Counted from the stretch's first letter, positions 44,714 to 56,229 are shown. The stretch: 64,000 bases of DNA from Candidatus Pantoea carbekii (GCF_000971765.1 NZ_CP010907.1:186001-250000); one strand, 5' to 3'. Made by a program: numbers and translations. Notes: generated from the letters alone by a model not told the origin.

Positions 44714-45586
44714 ATGAGTTGGATTGAACGTATACTCAGTAAAAGTAATGTTACTCCTACGCGTAAAGCTAATATACCAGAAGGGGTTTGGACTAAATGT
44801 AACAACTGTAGTCACGTGCTATATCGTGCTGAATTGGAACGTAATCTTGAAGTGTGTCCAAAGTGTGATCACCACATGCAAATACAAGCACGAAAGCGTT
44901 TACAAAATTTTTTAGATAATTTTCCAATTGTTGAATTAGGAAGTGAATTAGAACCAAAGGATTTATTAAAATTTCGTGATACTAAAAAATATAAAGAACG
45001 TTTGACAATAGCACAGAAAAAAAGTAATGAAAAAGAAGCATTGATTGTTTTAAAAGGTCAGCTTTACGGTATACCTGTAGTAGCTGCTGCATTTGAATTT
45101 TCTTTCATGGGCGGTTCTATGGGTTCTATCGTCGGTAAACGTTTTGTACAGGCTGTTGAGAAGGCATTGGAAGATCAATGTCCTTTAATATGTTTTTCTG
45201 CTAGCGGCGGTGCTCGTATGCAAGAAGCTTTAATATCGCTAATGCAAATGGCTAAAACTAGCGCTTCATTAGCAAATATGCAAAAATGTAGTTTACCATA
45301 TATTTCTGTATTAACTAACCCGACTATGGGTGGTGTATCTGCCAGTTTAGCAATGTTAGGTGATATTAATATCGCAGAACCTAACGCTCTGATTGGACTG
45401 GCTGGTCCTCGTGTCATTGAACAAACTGTGAGAGAAAAATTGCCTCCAGGCTTTCAACGCAGTGAATTCCTAATCGAGAAAGGTGCAATTGATATGATTA
45501 TTCGTCGTCCAGAAATGCGTATGAGGTTATCAAAATTACTTGCAAAAATGATGAATCTACCGAATCCAACACAAAATAGTGATTAG
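44714..45586 (+). CDS. accD: Acetyl-CoA carboxylase carboxyltransferase subunit beta
   Basis: A 290-residue subunit (E. coli 304 aa) that with AccA transfers the carboxyl group from biotin to acetyl-CoA. I start it at MSWIERIL, which matches E. coli and follows AGAAGG (44702-44707); an ATG at 44666 would add 16 unsupported residues. The N-terminal zinc ribbon is complete: CNNCSHVLY and [41 protein letters not shown] and [19 protein letters not shown] are conserved. The acidic tail of E. coli is shortened. Confidence 0.97.
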   Translation: MSWIERILSKSNVTPTRKANIPEGVWTKCNNCSHVLYRAELERNLEVCPKCDHHMQIQARKRLQNFLDNFPIVELGSELEPKDLLKFRDTKKYKERLTIAQKKSNEKEALIVLKGQLYGIPVVAAAFEFSFMGGSMGSIVGKRFVQAVEKALEDQCPLICFSASGGARMQEALISLMQMAKTSASLANMQKCSLPYISVLTNPTMGGVSASLAMLGDINIAEPNALIGLAGPRVIEQTVREKLPPGFQRSEFLIEKGAIDMIIRRPEMRMRLSKLLAKMMNLPNPTQNSD

Positions 45587-45695
45587 TTATTAATTTGATT
45601 TCAAATCAATTAATACAAACATTTAACTTATTAAATTACATTTAAATAAATACCAATGTATTTATATCTAATAATATAAGCCAACAAATAAAAAT

Positions 45696-46979
45696 ATGGG
45701 AAATTTTTATTCTCCTAATGCGAGCTGGTCTTTAGCTAACTGGCTTGATTATATTGAACATTTACATTTTAAAACCATTGATTTAAGTCTCGATCGTGTT
45801 CAATTAGTAGCAGAAAAACTGAATTTGTTAAGACCTGCTCCATATGTATTTATTGTTTCTGGAACCAATGGTAAAGGAACTACGTGTCGTGCATTAGAAA
45901 TTTTTCTACTTGCAGCTGGCTATCGTGTAGGTGTTTACAGTTCGCCGCATTTAGTACGTTATACGGAACGCGTACGTATCCAAGGGATAGAATTAGATGA
46001 AACACTACATATTGCTAGTCTAACAACTATTGAAAATAATCGAAATAACATTTCGCTAAGCTATTTCGAATTTAGCACATTATCGGCACTAAATTTATTC
46101 TGTAAATCAAATCTTGAAGTAGTGATCATGGAAGTAGGATTAGGTGGACGTCTTGATGCTACTAATATTGTTGACGCCGATATAGCGCTAATTACAAGTA
46201 TTGGATTAGATCACACCGAATATTTAGGGGCTGATCGTCAAAGTATTGGTCGTGAAAAAGCCGGTATTTTCCGTGCTAATAAGCCCGCTATTGTCGGAGA
46301 AGTTGATATGCCTATTAGTGTTGCTGAAATAGCAGCAGAAAAAAGTGCTATATTATTACAGCGTAATCGTGATTGGAATTGCGAGCAGGAAGATGATAGT
46401 ACCTGGGTACTTCGAGATTTATATGGTGAAATATCTGGCTTATCATTAACTCAAATACCACTATCAAATGCTGCTACTGCATTAGTTGCATTACGTGAAT
46501 CGCGTTTAAACGTAAGTGAAGAAATTATTCGTCATTACCTACCATTGATAAAATTGCCAGGCCGTTTCCAAAATATCAAACAGTTCCCGCGTGTTATTCT
46601 AGATGTAGCACACAATCCACAAGCGGCTAATTATTTGGCTTCACGTTTAGTACCTGAAATAAACAGCGGAAAGGTACATGCAGTTGTAGGTATTCTGCGT
46701 GATAAAGATATCTTCGGTGTATTGTCTCCTCTAATAAAAAAGGTAGATTATTGGTACTGTGCAACACTAGAAGGTCCACGCGGTACTTTAGCTAAAGAGC
46801 TCCTAATGTCCTTGAAGTTAATGCACCAAACAAATAATACTAAAATTTTTAATAACGTTAAAGAAGCTTGGGAAATGGCACGTTTTCAATCTCATCCTCA
46901 GGACATTATTCTAGTTTTTGGTTCATTTCAGACAGTAGCACAGGTATTACAATTTATGGAAGCTGAAAATTATTTGTGA
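45696..46979 (+). CDS. folC: Dihydrofolate synthase / folylpolyglutamate synthase
   Basis: A 427-residue Mur-ligase-like ATPase (E. coli 422 aa) that adds glutamate to dihydropteroate and then to folates. The P-loop is VSGTNGKGTTCRALE. GYRVGVYSSPHLVRYTERVRI, VGLGGRLDATN, SIGLDHTEYLGADRQSIGREKAGIF and LDVAHNPQAANYLA are all present. It follows accD by 109 bases, as in E. coli. No clear ribosome binding site precedes the ATG. Confidence 0.97.
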   Translation: MGNFYSPNASWSLANWLDYIEHLHFKTIDLSLDRVQLVAEKLNLLRPAPYVFIVSGTNGKGTTCRALEIFLLAAGYRVGVYSSPHLVRYTERVRIQGIELDETLHIASLTTIENNRNNISLSYFEFSTLSALNLFCKSNLEVVIMEVGLGGRLDATNIVDADIALITSIGLDHTEYLGADRQSIGREKAGIFRANKPAIVGEVDMPISVAEIAAEKSAILLQRNRDWNCEQEDDSTWVLRDLYGEISGLSLTQIPLSNAATALVALRESRLNVSEEIIRHYLPLIKLPGRFQNIKQFPRVILDVAHNPQAANYLASRLVPEINSGKVHAVVGILRDKDIFGVLSPLIKKVDYWYCATLEGPRGTLAKELLMSLKLMHQTNNTKIFNNVKEAWEMARFQSHPQDIILVFGSFQTVAQVLQFMEAENYL

Positions 46980-47514
46980 TACATTAAGTTAACAGTAAGT
47001 TAGTAAGGTTTAAAACAGATTAGTTGGTGCAATGTATTTATTGTAATTATTAGTGTTGTATTTATCAGCTTATTAAAATAATAAAATTATATGAAGAAAT
47101 ATTATAATAATTCTATATATGAGAATATTAAAGGAATAATAAAACAGCAAAAACGTATTCTACGTGCATATGTAAAATTTCTAAAATATGCATGAAAATC
47201 AAAATTTTTAAAATGTCAAAATCAGTGCATGCTTTCTACTAATGATATATATGAATTATTTATACGAGTATTAAATTAAGTGTTTTAAAACTATTTCTGA
47301 TACATTAGTCAATATAATTTAGTACTCTGAAATAATTAAGAAAGTAAATTATTTAATAATACTATATTGTTATCTCAAAAAACCGAAAAATAGAATTCAG
47401 CAAAATACAATTGAGTTAGAAGTGTTTAAAAATGTTTTGAGAACTATTCAAACAGCATAAAAACTATATTGTTATAGATTATTCCCAATTTTTACTGCAT
47501 CATTAAATTCTATA
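46980..47514. other. Spacer after folC, probably including lost 5' part of dedD
   Basis: E. coli dedD starts directly after folC. Here the sequence is AT-rich and I cannot read the transmembrane or proline-rich parts of DedD. Only the C-terminal SPOR block remains, just downstream. Confidence 0.5.
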
Positions 47515-47637
47515 TAAGGAAAAATTAAGTGTATTTATATGAGATCTATTTTTCAGAAACAAAGCTGAAGCTTTGTTTCATCAATTAAATAGTTTGTCTA
47601 ATGTGAATGGTGTTTTACGCATCAGAACATATTAAAA
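47515..47637 (+). pseudogene. dedD: Remnant of dedD (SPOR-domain C-terminus)
   Basis: One frame reads KEKLSVFI, a TGA stop, then DLFFRNKAEALFHQLNSL and SNVNGVLRIRTY before TAA. From memory this aligns without gaps to the end of E. coli DedD (GKITRILVGPDASKDKLKGS and on to LKQLSGLSGVVMGY), with the TGA replacing a glycine codon. The position between folC and cvpA is exactly that of dedD. DedD is a septal peptidoglycan-binding division protein. A stop codon and loss of the upstream parts show it is dead. A perfect 11-bp inverted repeat falls inside it. Confidence 0.55.
47556..47579. repeat. 11-bp inverted repeat with 2-nt centre
   Basis: GAAACAAAGCT and AGCTTTGTTTC flank GA. It falls within the dedD remnant and could now act as a transcription or stability signal before cvpA. 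Confidence 0.6.
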
Positions 47638-47757
47638 AATATTTCAATATATATTTAATTACCTAACATTAATATTAGAATTTCAATCAAATTTTCCATT
47701 ATTTGAAATAAAAAATTGACCTACAAACTTTACCCTTATTAAATAGAGAAAAAATTC

Positions 47758-48303
47758 ATGACTTGGATTGATTATGTAATTATTTTAGTAATTAGTTTAT
47801 CAATTTTTATCAATCTAATACGTGGGTTTATACGTGGAATGTTGTCGTTAGTTATTTGTGCCAGTGCCTTTTTTTTCGCTAGCCATTACTATTCCTCCTG
47901 TGCTATCTGGTTCTCATATTTTAGAAATGAAGTGATTCGTAATAGTATTGCCATAGCTTTTTTATTTTTTTCAACTTTAATGATTGGTTCTATAATAAAT
48001 TATTTAATGATATTTTTTATTGAAAAAACTGGTTTATCAGAAGTGGATAAAATATTAGGGGGAGTTTTTGGAGCTTTATGCGGGATATTATTTGTTTCTT
48101 TTGCCCTCTTTTTACTTGAAAAATTTACTAGCTTTCCTAAAAACCAAGACTGGCGACATTCCCAACTTATTCCACAGTTTAGTTACATTATTAGATGGAT
48201 ATTAAATTATCTTTATACGTGGCATGTTTATCCTGAATCCACTTTCGGAGAAATCGCTACTAATAAAGGAATCATTAAATATATAATACATTATTGTATA
48301 TAA
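47758..48303 (+). CDS. cvpA: Colicin V production family membrane protein CvpA
   Basis: A 181-residue inner-membrane protein (E. coli 162 aa) with four membrane spans. MTWIDYVIILVISLSIFINL, IRGFIRGMLSLV, FFFASHYYSSCAIWF and FIEKTGLSEVDKILGGVFGA match E. coli, as does SQLIPQFSYIIRWIL near the end. About 19 extra C-terminal residues follow. The function is unsettled: it is linked to colicin V export, purF expression and envelope stress in E. coli. Here purF, its usual downstream partner, is missing. Confidence 0.95.
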   Translation: MTWIDYVIILVISLSIFINLIRGFIRGMLSLVICASAFFFASHYYSSCAIWFSYFRNEVIRNSIAIAFLFFSTLMIGSIINYLMIFFIEKTGLSEVDKILGGVFGALCGILFVSFALFLLEKFTSFPKNQDWRHSQLIPQFSYIIRWILNYLYTWHVYPESTFGEIATNKGIIKYIIHYCI

Positions 48304-48324
48304 TTTATATTATTACATTAAATC

Positions 48325-48342
48325 AGCGCCATCTGCAGCGCT
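48325..48342 (+). terminator. Possible weak terminator after cvpA
   Basis: AGCGC and GCGCT pair around eight bases, 22 bases past the cvpA stop, with TTTAAT following. The stem is only 5 bp but GC-only, which is striking in this sequence. Confidence 0.4.
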
Positions 48343-49651
48343 TTAATAGAATGACAACACCATGGAAAAGATAGTAGCAGTATTTATACAATTAATCTTA
48401 TTAATAATTTTCATTTACGTAAGTCTAATAGTTAGATAAAAAATATTTTAAATAATTCTATATAAAATAGATCAAAATAATATCAGTGTAAGTAAGTTTC
48501 TTATTGAATTACAAGTAATTATAGGCATGAAAGGCATAAATTTTATGCAAATTATGACTATTATCGCATGATAATAGTCTAAGTAATGTGCTTATGTTGC
48601 AAGATATTTACTTTCTATGTGCTTGCTGAAATATTCGAAATACTTCAAATTCCAATGTTATTCTAAATATCTTTACTCAAAAACTGAAAGATTTTTATCA
48701 TTATTAAGATATTAATAGCAAAAAGATATCATTGATTGCAGAAATACATTAAAAATGAATATAGTGATTCGATAACAGTGATAATTATTGAAGGCATGGC
48801 ATAGTGCTTATCATCTCTTCTTAATTATATCGCTCTGTTACTGCTTAGTAAATGAAACGTACAATCAATTAAAAAGCGCCAGAACATATGGTATATGTGT
48901 TATTGTGTTTTAGGACGGCCATTTAAGTGGCAAATTTCTTAATACAGTGTTTGATGAATAGGCATATATATATCAGATATGCCCATTATAAAATGTTAAT
49001 TTAATAAAAATAATACATGTTTTTTTGATATATCTATCTTAATGATCTTATTCATTCATCCATAAGGTTATTGTCTATAGTATATATGTATCTACAATTG
49101 TTCAGTTGAGTATAAATTTACTCTTAAATAAAAAAAGTTTAGATTTATTGATTTATTACTGTTTCGACAATATTTATCGATATGGCATTAAAAATTGTAT
49201 TTCTTTTTAAGAAACCTTACCAAGTAGAGATTTAGTTAAAAATTTATGTAAGCTTACATTCGCGACAATATATAGTTTGTATCAGTTAAATACTTACTGA
49301 ACTATAGTACGAACAGCTGGCATTGCTGTAAATAATTTTATCTTGATTAATTTTAATGGACTTATCTTTCACTACATATAAATGATTCCATTGAAAAAAT
49401 AATAAATACACACCATCTAAACATAAATAGTTTGAACATTTAGTATACGACGATGTATATCTACATTAGAATCTAAATCAACTATATATTGAATATTTGC
49501 TATCATAATAGTAAGCATAAAATAACAGATTATGTTATAACTTACATTATCATATTATTTTAAGTTTATTTTACATTCGTTATTACTTTTTTGATTTTTC
49601 TTCAAGTAAAATTCAAAATTTTCACCCATAAAATGGGTAAATATATAAAAA
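48343..49651. other. AT-rich spacer where purF would be
   Basis: E. coli purF lies between cvpA and ubiX. I compared recognisable PurF motifs (MCGIVGI, LQHRGQDAAG, DDSIVRGTT) and found none. A 25-codon frame at 48362-48439 encodes a very hydrophobic peptide (MEKIVAVFIQLILLIIFIYV and five more residues) without a ribosome binding site. The rest is featureless apart from a small GGCATAT/ATATGCC repeat at 48961-48983. Confidence 0.5.
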
Positions 49652-50221
49652 ATGAAAAGACTTATTATTGGTATTTCTGGAGCAAGTGGCGCTATTTATG
49701 GTGTACGTCTACTACAAATGCTTCAAACACTCAAAGAGATAGAAACACATTTAGTTATAAGCTCTTCAGCATGTCAGACATTAGAATTAGAAACAAATTA
49801 TGATTTATATGAAGTACAGGCACTTGCTAATGTATTGCATGATATACATAATATTGCTGCTAATATTTCTTCTGGTTCTTTTAAAACATTAGGAATGGCA
49901 ATTGTACCCTGTTCAATAAAAACACTTTCGAGTATTGTAAATAGTTATAGTGACAATATATTAACACGTGCTGCCGACGTAGTACTAAAAGAAAAACGTA
50001 AACTGGTACTATGTGTACGTGAAACACCTTTACATGTTGGTCATTTACGGATCATGACAAAAGCTGCGGAACTTGGTGCCATTATATTACCTCCAGTACC
50101 GGCATTTTATCATCGTCCAAAAACCATCAAAGATTTAATGGACCAAACGCTAAACCGTGTCATTGATCAGTTTGATATTGAGCTTCCTCAAGATTTTTTT
50201 ACGCGATGGAATGGATTATAG
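49652..50221 (+). CDS. ubiX: Flavin prenyltransferase UbiX
   Basis: A 189-residue protein, the E. coli length, that makes prenylated FMN, the cofactor of the UbiD decarboxylase in ubiquinone synthesis. The N-terminus MKRLIIGISGASGAIYGVRL holds the FMN phosphate-binding loop. SSGSFKTLGMAIVPCSIKTL, LTRAADVVLKEKRKLVLCVR and ETPLHVGHLRIM are conserved. It fits with complex I downstream, which needs ubiquinone. The ribosome binding site is weak. Confidence 0.97.
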   Translation: MKRLIIGISGASGAIYGVRLLQMLQTLKEIETHLVISSSACQTLELETNYDLYEVQALANVLHDIHNIAANISSGSFKTLGMAIVPCSIKTLSSIVNSYSDNILTRAADVVLKEKRKLVLCVRETPLHVGHLRIMTKAAELGAIILPPVPAFYHRPKTIKDLMDQTLNRVIDQFDIELPQDFFTRWNGL

Positions 50222-50645
50222 CTGAACATAGAAACCTTTTACTTTTAGGAAAACTAATAAGATAGTCAATATAACTAAAAGATTATTTGACTTAAAATTT
50301 TTAATCAATTGTATAGTGAATACTTGCTAACTATTTTGGAAAAAAATAGACTAATATATCAATAACTATAAAAATTTTGCACTCAATCTATCTATACATA
50401 GATCTTTGTTTTTAAAAATGACTTAATTTTTAAAGTTAATTAATGTGTGTCATATAGTTTATTAAGAACAGACTTTATTCATTAAGCATAAATTAAATTA
50501 TATTTTTATATATATGAATAATATTTAGAGTAAATTCATTACTAGTATATATAAAATATGCTGAAAATATTGTCGCTGTATTAGCAATATTTAATTCGTT
50601 AATGTTAGTGCATCTAACACGCAGTATTCACATACAAAAAAGCAT

Positions 50646-50680
50646 GATGTTTATATTGTATAAAACATAATATAAACATC
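50646..50680. repeat. Perfect 12-bp inverted repeat, 11-nt loop
   Basis: GATGTTTATATT (50646-50657) and AATATAAACATC (50669-50680) flank GTATAAAACAT. It is about 630 bases upstream of nuoA. Confidence 0.7.
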
Positions 50681-50715
50681 TATCTGGTAACATTATCTTA
50701 GCTGTTGTGCATCTA

Positions 50716-50771
50716 GAGCGCTTATTTTATAAAATGTGACTAATTTTTTAGCACTTAGATACTAAGCGCTC
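50716..50771. repeat. GC-richer 9-bp inverted repeat, 38-nt loop
   Basis: GAGCGCTTA (50716-50724) and TAAGCGCTC (50763-50771) are exact reverse complements. AGCGCT is itself palindromic. It could be the closing stem of a small structured RNA. Confidence 0.6.
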
Positions 50772-51312
50772 CTACTATAAACAGTATTTTAACAAGATGC
50801 GGTAATAACACTCTACTACTTTTAAATTTAGCTAAATATTATTCATGTATTCTTAATTTAAATGTAAATATATATCAATATTGTATATTAAAAATATATA
50901 ATTCTTTATATTGATTACAATCATGAATATAAATTTCGATACTGTAGTCATATTTTTTTAAAATAAAAAAGTAACGTATTAAATTTAATAACTTTTGATA
51001 TGCTATAGTTTAGTAGGCATTCTTCTTAAGAACTTAAATTTCATTGAAACAAAAGATATTCTAACTGATTAAACTTTAATAAGTTAAATGGTTCATAATT
51101 ATTTTGAATAGATTTTTAATCTATCAGCTACACTGATATTAACACGACCATAATATTTACAATAATTTAATAAAAAATTAAATCTTTAACCATCTAAGAT
51201 CAAGATATGATAAGGGTTTAGTTGATTTATTTTACATGACAGTAGAATACTTACAATTACCCTTTAATATATAATATTATTAATTCAATTACTTATTAAT
51301 TAAGTAGATAAT

Positions 51313-51723
51313 ATGTCAAAAAATACAGAACTGATCATTCAAAATTGGGCATTTATTAGTTTTATTGTAGGTTCATTTAGTCTATGTATATTTATGTTAA
51401 TAGCCGGATGGTTATTAGGGGGACGAGCAACTGGACGGTATAAAAATACTCCATTTGAGTCAGGCATAAAGTCACTCGGTGATACTCACATTCGATTTTC
51501 CGCAAAATTTTATTTAGTTGCCATGTTTTTTGTTATCTTTGACGTTGAAACTCTTTTTTTATATGCATGGGCAATTTCTATCAGAGAAATTGGATGGACA
51601 GGTTTTTTCGAAGGTTTAATTTTTATTTTAGTATTATTAGCCAGCTTAGTATATTTAGTGCGTATCGGTGCATTAAATTGGACACCGGTGCGTCGTTATA
51701 TACCTATTATCAAAATAAGATAG
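51313..51723 (+). CDS. nuoA: NADH-quinone oxidoreductase subunit A
   Basis: A 136-residue membrane subunit (E. coli 147 aa) with three spans. [20 protein letters not shown], the conserved loop [20 protein letters not shown], and [17 protein letters not shown], with membrane acidic residues of the quinone-site area, are present. The charged C-terminal tail of E. coli is trimmed. It is the first gene of the nuo operon. Confidence 0.96.
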   Translation: MSKNTELIIQNWAFISFIVGSFSLCIFMLIAGWLLGGRATGRYKNTPFESGIKSLGDTHIRFSAKFYLVAMFFVIFDVETLFLYAWAISIREIGWTGFFEGLIFILVLLASLVYLVRIGALNWTPVRRYIPIIKIR

Positions 51724-51790
51724 GTTAATCATTGTGATTAAATGTACATTAATATTAATATATATAATAACCTAATAAAGGTACATAAAC

Positions 51791-52474
51791 ATGGACTATA
51801 CGCTAACATATATGAAAAAAAATAAGAATGACAGCAATAAATATTCTTTTGAAAAAAAAAAGATGCCCGATAATTCTATTCAGGATTCTCCCCTAAATAA
51901 ACATAATATTTATATGAACAAACTCGAAAATGTTTTACATAGTATAGTAAATTGGGGGCGTAAGAATTCCTTATGGCCCTACAATTTTGGCCTTTCTTGC
52001 TGTTATGTTGAAATGACTACATCATTTACATCTATACATGATGTTGCACGTTTTGGTTCAGAAGTAATGCGTGCTTCTCCTCGTCAAGCAGATTTCATGG
52101 TAATTGCAGGTACGCCATTTATAAAAATGGCACCAGTTATTAAACGTTTATATGATCAAATGCTAGAACCTAAATGGGTGATTTCAATGGGATCTTGTGC
52201 TAACTCAGGTGGTATGTATGACATTTATTCAGTAGTACAGGGTGTAGATAAATTTCTGCCAGTAGATGTGTATATTCCAGGATGTCCACCTCGTCCTGAA
52301 GCATATATTCAAGCTCTTTTACTGCTGCGTGAATCTATTAGTCAAGAACGTCGTCCACTATCATGGATAGTAGGCGATCAAGGTATTTACCATGCTAATA
52401 TGCAGTCTGAACGCCAAAAAAAACATGCCAAACGTATTTCCGTTACAAATTTAAGAAATCCGAATGAAGTTTAA
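51791..52474 (+). CDS. nuoB: NADH-quinone oxidoreductase subunit B
   Basis: A 227-residue peripheral-arm subunit (E. coli 220 aa) carrying iron-sulfur cluster N2, the last electron carrier before quinone. The four cluster cysteines are intact: the vicinal pair in [13 protein letters not shown], one in [13 protein letters not shown] and one in [12 protein letters not shown]. The lysine-rich N-terminal 40 residues are the variable part. The C-terminus [19 protein letters not shown] matches E. coli. Confidence 0.98.
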   Translation: MDYTLTYMKKNKNDSNKYSFEKKKMPDNSIQDSPLNKHNIYMNKLENVLHSIVNWGRKNSLWPYNFGLSCCYVEMTTSFTSIHDVARFGSEVMRASPRQADFMVIAGTPFIKMAPVIKRLYDQMLEPKWVISMGSCANSGGMYDIYSVVQGVDKFLPVDVYIPGCPPRPEAYIQALLLLRESISQERRPLSWIVGDQGIYHANMQSERQKKHAKRISVTNLRNPNEV

Positions 52475-52576
52475 ACTCTTGTCTTAAATAGAGAGAATGA
52501 TATTTGCATAGAAATTTAATGTATATAAATACAATATGTTATGTTGTTTTGACACCCTTGTAATGGTGAGTAATTT

Positions 52577-54379
52577 ATGACGGATTTAACCACTCAAAAT
52601 TTTATTCAATCTTCATTGAAACAAAATAAAAATCATCAAGATGGTGCCTTGATTGCTGAGCTATATAATCATTTTGGAGTAAGTGTCTTTAGAATCCAAT
52701 CTACTTGTACGGGAATTTTGAATATATGGGTACAACGGGAACAATTTTTAGAAGTTATTAAATTTCTACGTCATTTACCAAAACCTTATCTGATGCTCTA
52801 TGACTTGCATGGTATAGATGAACGTTTACGTATTCATCGTACTGGATTACCTCCAGCGGATTTTTCAGTCTTCTGTCATTTATTATCAATTAAGGGTAAT
52901 TGCGATATTATTCTTAAAGTAGCATTATTTGAAAATGATCTTACTATGCCTACCATAACAAAAATTTTTGCTAATGCTAATTGGTATGAACGCGAAACTT
53001 GGGAAATGTTTGGAATTATTTTTAATGGTCATCCTCATCTCACACGTCTTATAATGCCACAGACATGGAAAGGCCATCCATTGCGCAAAGATTATCCAGC
53101 ACGCGCAACAGAGTTTGATCCTTTTACATTAAGTAAGCAAAAAGAAGATTTAGAAATGGAATCGCTAAGTTTCAAACCAGAAGATTGGGGTATGAAACCT
53201 GGAAATAAAAATGAAGACTTCATATTTCTTAATCTTGGCCCTAATCATCCTTCAGCCCATGGTGCTTTCCGCATTATTTTACAATTAAATGGTGAAGAGA
53301 TTATCGATTGTGTACCAGATATTGGTTATCATCATCGTGGTGCTGAAAAAATGGGAGAACGTCAAACATGGCACAGCTATATTCCTTACACTGATCGTAT
53401 TGAATATCTTGGTGGCTGTATAAATGAAATGCCTTATTTACTAGCTGTTGAAAAAATGGCAGGTATTACAGTTCCAGATCGTGTAAAAGTAATTCGCATT
53501 ATGTTATCTGAACTATTCCGTATCAATAGCCACTTACTTTATATTTCTACTTTTATTCAAGATGTTGGTTGCATGACACCAGTATTTCTTGCTTTTACTG
53601 ATCGCCAAAAAATTTACGATGTAGTTGAGGCAATTACGGGTTTTCGTATGCATCCTGCATGGTTTCGAATTGGTGGTGTTGCGCACGATTTACCAAATGG
53701 ATGGGAGACTTTATTGCGTAAATTTCTTGATTGGATACCAAAACGATTAAAAGAATACGATAAAGTTGCATTGCGTAATACTATCCTAATCAATCGTTCA
53801 AAAGGAGTAGCAGCATACAATATGGAAGAAGCAATAGCATGGGGTACAACAGGTGCAGGATTGCGTGCAACTGGTTTAGATTTTGATGTACGAAAATGGC
53901 GTCCATATTCTGGTTATGAGAATTTTGATTTTGAAGTGCCAATAGGAGACGGTATTAGTGATGCATATACGCGCGTCAAACTAAAAATGGAAGAAATTTG
54001 GCAATCACTGCGCATTTTAGAACAATGCATGAAAAACATGCCAGAAGGTCCATTTAAAGCAGATCACCCATTAACTACACCACCACCTAAAGAACGTACT
54101 TTGCAACATATTGAAACTTTGATCACTCATTTTTTACAAGTATCATGGGGACCGATTATACCAGCCAATGAAGCTTTTCAGATGATTGAAGCAACGAAAG
54201 GCATTAACAGTTATTATTTAATAAGTGACGGAAATACTACTAGTTACCGTACTCGTGTACGTACTCCAAGCTTTTCGCATTTACAACAGATTCCATCAGT
54301 AATCCGTGGTAGTTTAGTTTCAGATTTAATCGTATATCTTGGTAGTATCGATTTTGTTATGTCAGATGTGGATCGTTAA
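52577..54379 (+). CDS. nuoC: NADH-quinone oxidoreductase fused subunits C and D
   Basis: A 600-residue NuoCD fusion, as in E. coli (nuoC/nuoD). The C part (about 1-190) has [20 protein letters not shown] and [12 protein letters not shown] with HPLRKDYP. The D part begins near [20 protein letters not shown] and shows [36 protein letters not shown] and [19 protein letters not shown], ending [11 protein letters not shown]. NuoD forms the quinone cavity with NuoB. The stop lies 3 bases before nuoE. Confidence 0.98.
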   Translation: MTDLTTQNFIQSSLKQNKNHQDGALIAELYNHFGVSVFRIQSTCTGILNIWVQREQFLEVIKFLRHLPKPYLMLYDLHGIDERLRIHRTGLPPADFSVFCHLLSIKGNCDIILKVALFENDLTMPTITKIFANANWYERETWEMFGIIFNGHPHLTRLIMPQTWKGHPLRKDYPARATEFDPFTLSKQKEDLEMESLSFKPEDWGMKPGNKNEDFIFLNLGPNHPSAHGAFRIILQLNGEEIIDCVPDIGYHHRGAEKMGERQTWHSYIPYTDRIEYLGGCINEMPYLLAVEKMAGITVPDRVKVIRIMLSELFRINSHLLYISTFIQDVGCMTPVFLAFTDRQKIYDVVEAITGFRMHPAWFRIGGVAHDLPNGWETLLRKFLDWIPKRLKEYDKVALRNTILINRSKGVAAYNMEEAIAWGTTGAGLRATGLDFDVRKWRPYSGYENFDFEVPIGDGISDAYTRVKLKMEEIWQSLRILEQCMKNMPEGPFKADHPLTTPPPKERTLQHIETLITHFLQVSWGPIIPANEAFQMIEATKGINSYYLISDGNTTSYRTRVRTPSFSHLQQIPSVIRGSLVSDLIVYLGSIDFVMSDVDR

Positions 54380-54382
54380 ATT

Positions 54383-54898
54383 ATGAATTTTCAAAAAATT
54401 GATATCCAATTAGTCGATAACGATAATTCTTTTAGCTTAACCGAAACAGAATGCAAAGCCATTGAAAATGAAAAAAAGCATTATGAAAATTCACGAGCTG
54501 CTTCAATCGGAGCTTTAAAAATTGTTCAAAAGCAGCATGGTTGGGTATCTGATAGTGCTATCCAAGCTATTAGCGATATTTTAGGTATTCCTGCTAGCGA
54601 TGTAGAAGGTGTAGCAACTTTTTACAGCCAAATTTATCGTATGCCAATAGGCCGTCATCTTATTCGTTATTGCGATAGTGTAGTATGCTACATTATGGGA
54701 TATAAGTGCATACAGGCAACTTTAGAAAAAAATCTAAATATCAAATCAGGTCACAGTACGCCAGATGGCCGTTTTACGTTACTTCCTACCTGCTGTTTAG
54801 GTAATTGTGATAAAGGTCCTACGATGATGATCAATGAAAAAACTTACATTCATTTAACACCGAAATTTATTGTCGACTTGCTGGAGCAATGTGAATGA
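54383..54898 (+). CDS. nuoE: NADH-quinone oxidoreductase subunit E
   Basis: A 171-residue 24-kDa-type subunit (E. coli 166 aa) with the binuclear cluster N1a. The cysteines are in [14 protein letters not shown] and [16 protein letters not shown]. The N-terminal helical part contains [18 protein letters not shown]. Its stop codon overlaps the start of nuoF by 4 bases (ATGA), a sign of translational coupling. Confidence 0.97.
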   Translation: MNFQKIDIQLVDNDNSFSLTETECKAIENEKKHYENSRAASIGALKIVQKQHGWVSDSAIQAISDILGIPASDVEGVATFYSQIYRMPIGRHLIRYCDSVVCYIMGYKCIQATLEKNLNIKSGHSTPDGRFTLLPTCCLGNCDKGPTMMINEKTYIHLTPKFIVDLLEQCE

Positions 54899-56229
54899 AG
54901 ACTAAAAATATCATTCCTACTCCAGAAACACATCCATTAACCTGGCGTTTACGTTCGGATAAACAACCTATATGGATAAATGAATATCGTAGTAAAAATG
55001 GATATGTCGGTGCTGAAAAAGTACTTAAAGGAATGATACCTAAACAAGTTATTGCTGCGGTAAAAGATTCTGGTCTTAAAGGGCGTGGAGGTGCAGGTTT
55101 TTCTACTGGCTTAAAGTGGAGTTTAATGCCGCAACATGAATCCTTGAATATTCGTTATTTATTATGTAATGCTGATGAAATGGAACCTGGTACATATAAA
55201 GATCGTTTCTTGATGGAGGCAATACCACATCAATTAATAGAAGGTATGTTAATTGCTGCTTTTGCTCTTCGATCCTGCTGTGGTTACATTTTTCTGCGAG
55301 GTGAGTACATTGAAGCAGCATTTAGTCTTCAGCGTGCTATTGATGAAGCTATGATGGCAGGTTTATTGGGTAATAATATTTTTGGTACTGATTTTAATTT
55401 TCAATTATTTATTCATACAGGTGCTGGTCGTTATATTTGCGGTGAAGAAACTGCATTAATTAATTCATTGGAAGGTCGTCGTGCAAATCCACGTTCTAAA
55501 CCACCATTTCCTGCTATTTCTGGCTTATGGGGAAAACCGACCTGTGTCAATAACGTTGAAACCTTATCGAATCTTCCAGCAATTTTTCTAAATGGCGTTG
55601 ATTGGTATAAAAATCTTTCTAAGAGTGATGATAAAGGCACTAAAATGATGGGTTTTTCAGGACGCGTTAAAAAACCTGGAATTTGGGAACTTCCCTTTGG
55701 AATTACAGCACGTGAAATTATAGAAGATTATGCTGGAGGTATGTGTAACGGATTCAAGTTTAAAACTTGGCAACCTGGCGGTGCAGGAACAGACTTTTTA
55801 CTTGAAAAGCACCTTGATTTACCTATGGAATTTACAAGCATGAGTAAAGCTGGTAGCCGTTTAGGTACTGCAATGGCAATGGCAGTAGATCATCAAATAA
55901 ACATGGTATCGTTAGTGCTTAATCTAGAAGAATTTTTTGCTCGTGAATCTTGTGGCTGGTGTACTCCATGTCGTGAAGGTCTATCATGGATTGTCAAAAT
56001 TCTTCGTGCATTAGAACAAAATAAAGGACAATTAGGTGATATTGAAACTCTACAACAACTTTGTTCTCAGCTAAGCTTAGGTAAAACTTTCTGTGCACTT
56101 GCTCCGGGTGCTATTGAGCCATTACAAAGTGCCATTAAATATTTTCGTGAAGAGTTCGAAGCCGGTATTATTCCACAAAAAGTATTTAAAAATACTCTTT
56201 CTATTATTGGGATACAACCTAATTTTTAA
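54895..56229 (+). CDS. nuoF: NADH-quinone oxidoreductase subunit F
   Basis: A 444-residue subunit (E. coli 445 aa) that binds NADH and FMN and carries cluster N3. The FMN/NADH glycine-rich motif is [20 protein letters not shown], followed by [33 protein letters not shown] is conserved. The N3 cysteines are in [13 protein letters not shown] and the later TFCALAPGA. It is the electron entry point of complex I. Confidence 0.98.
   Translation: MKTKNIIPTPETHPLTWRLRSDKQPIWINEYRSKNGYVGAEKVLKGMIPKQVIAAVKDSGLKGRGGAGFSTGLKWSLMPQHESLNIRYLLCNADEMEPGTYKDRFLMEAIPHQLIEGMLIAAFALRSCCGYIFLRGEYIEAAFSLQRAIDEAMMAGLLGNNIFGTDFNFQLFIHTGAGRYICGEETALINSLEGRRANPRSKPPFPAISGLWGKPTCVNNVETLSNLPAIFLNGVDWYKNLSKSDDKGTKMMGFSGRVKKPGIWELPFGITAREIIEDYAGGMCNGFKFKTWQPGGAGTDFLLEKHLDLPMEFTSMSKAGSRLGTAMAMAVDHQINMVSLVLNLEEFFARESCGWCTPCREGLSWIVKILRALEQNKGQLGDIETLQQLCSQLSLGKTFCALAPGAIEPLQSAIKYFREEFEAGIIPQKVFKNTLSIIGIQPNF

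Larger units (their letters stand above)
50222..51312. other. Spacer between ubiX and the nuo operon
   Basis: About 1.09 kb without a gene. It contains two inverted-repeat structures (50646-50680 and 50716-50771). The nuo promoter must lie here, but in such AT-rich sequence I cannot single it out. The E. coli argT-hisJQMP genes are absent. Confidence 0.5.
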
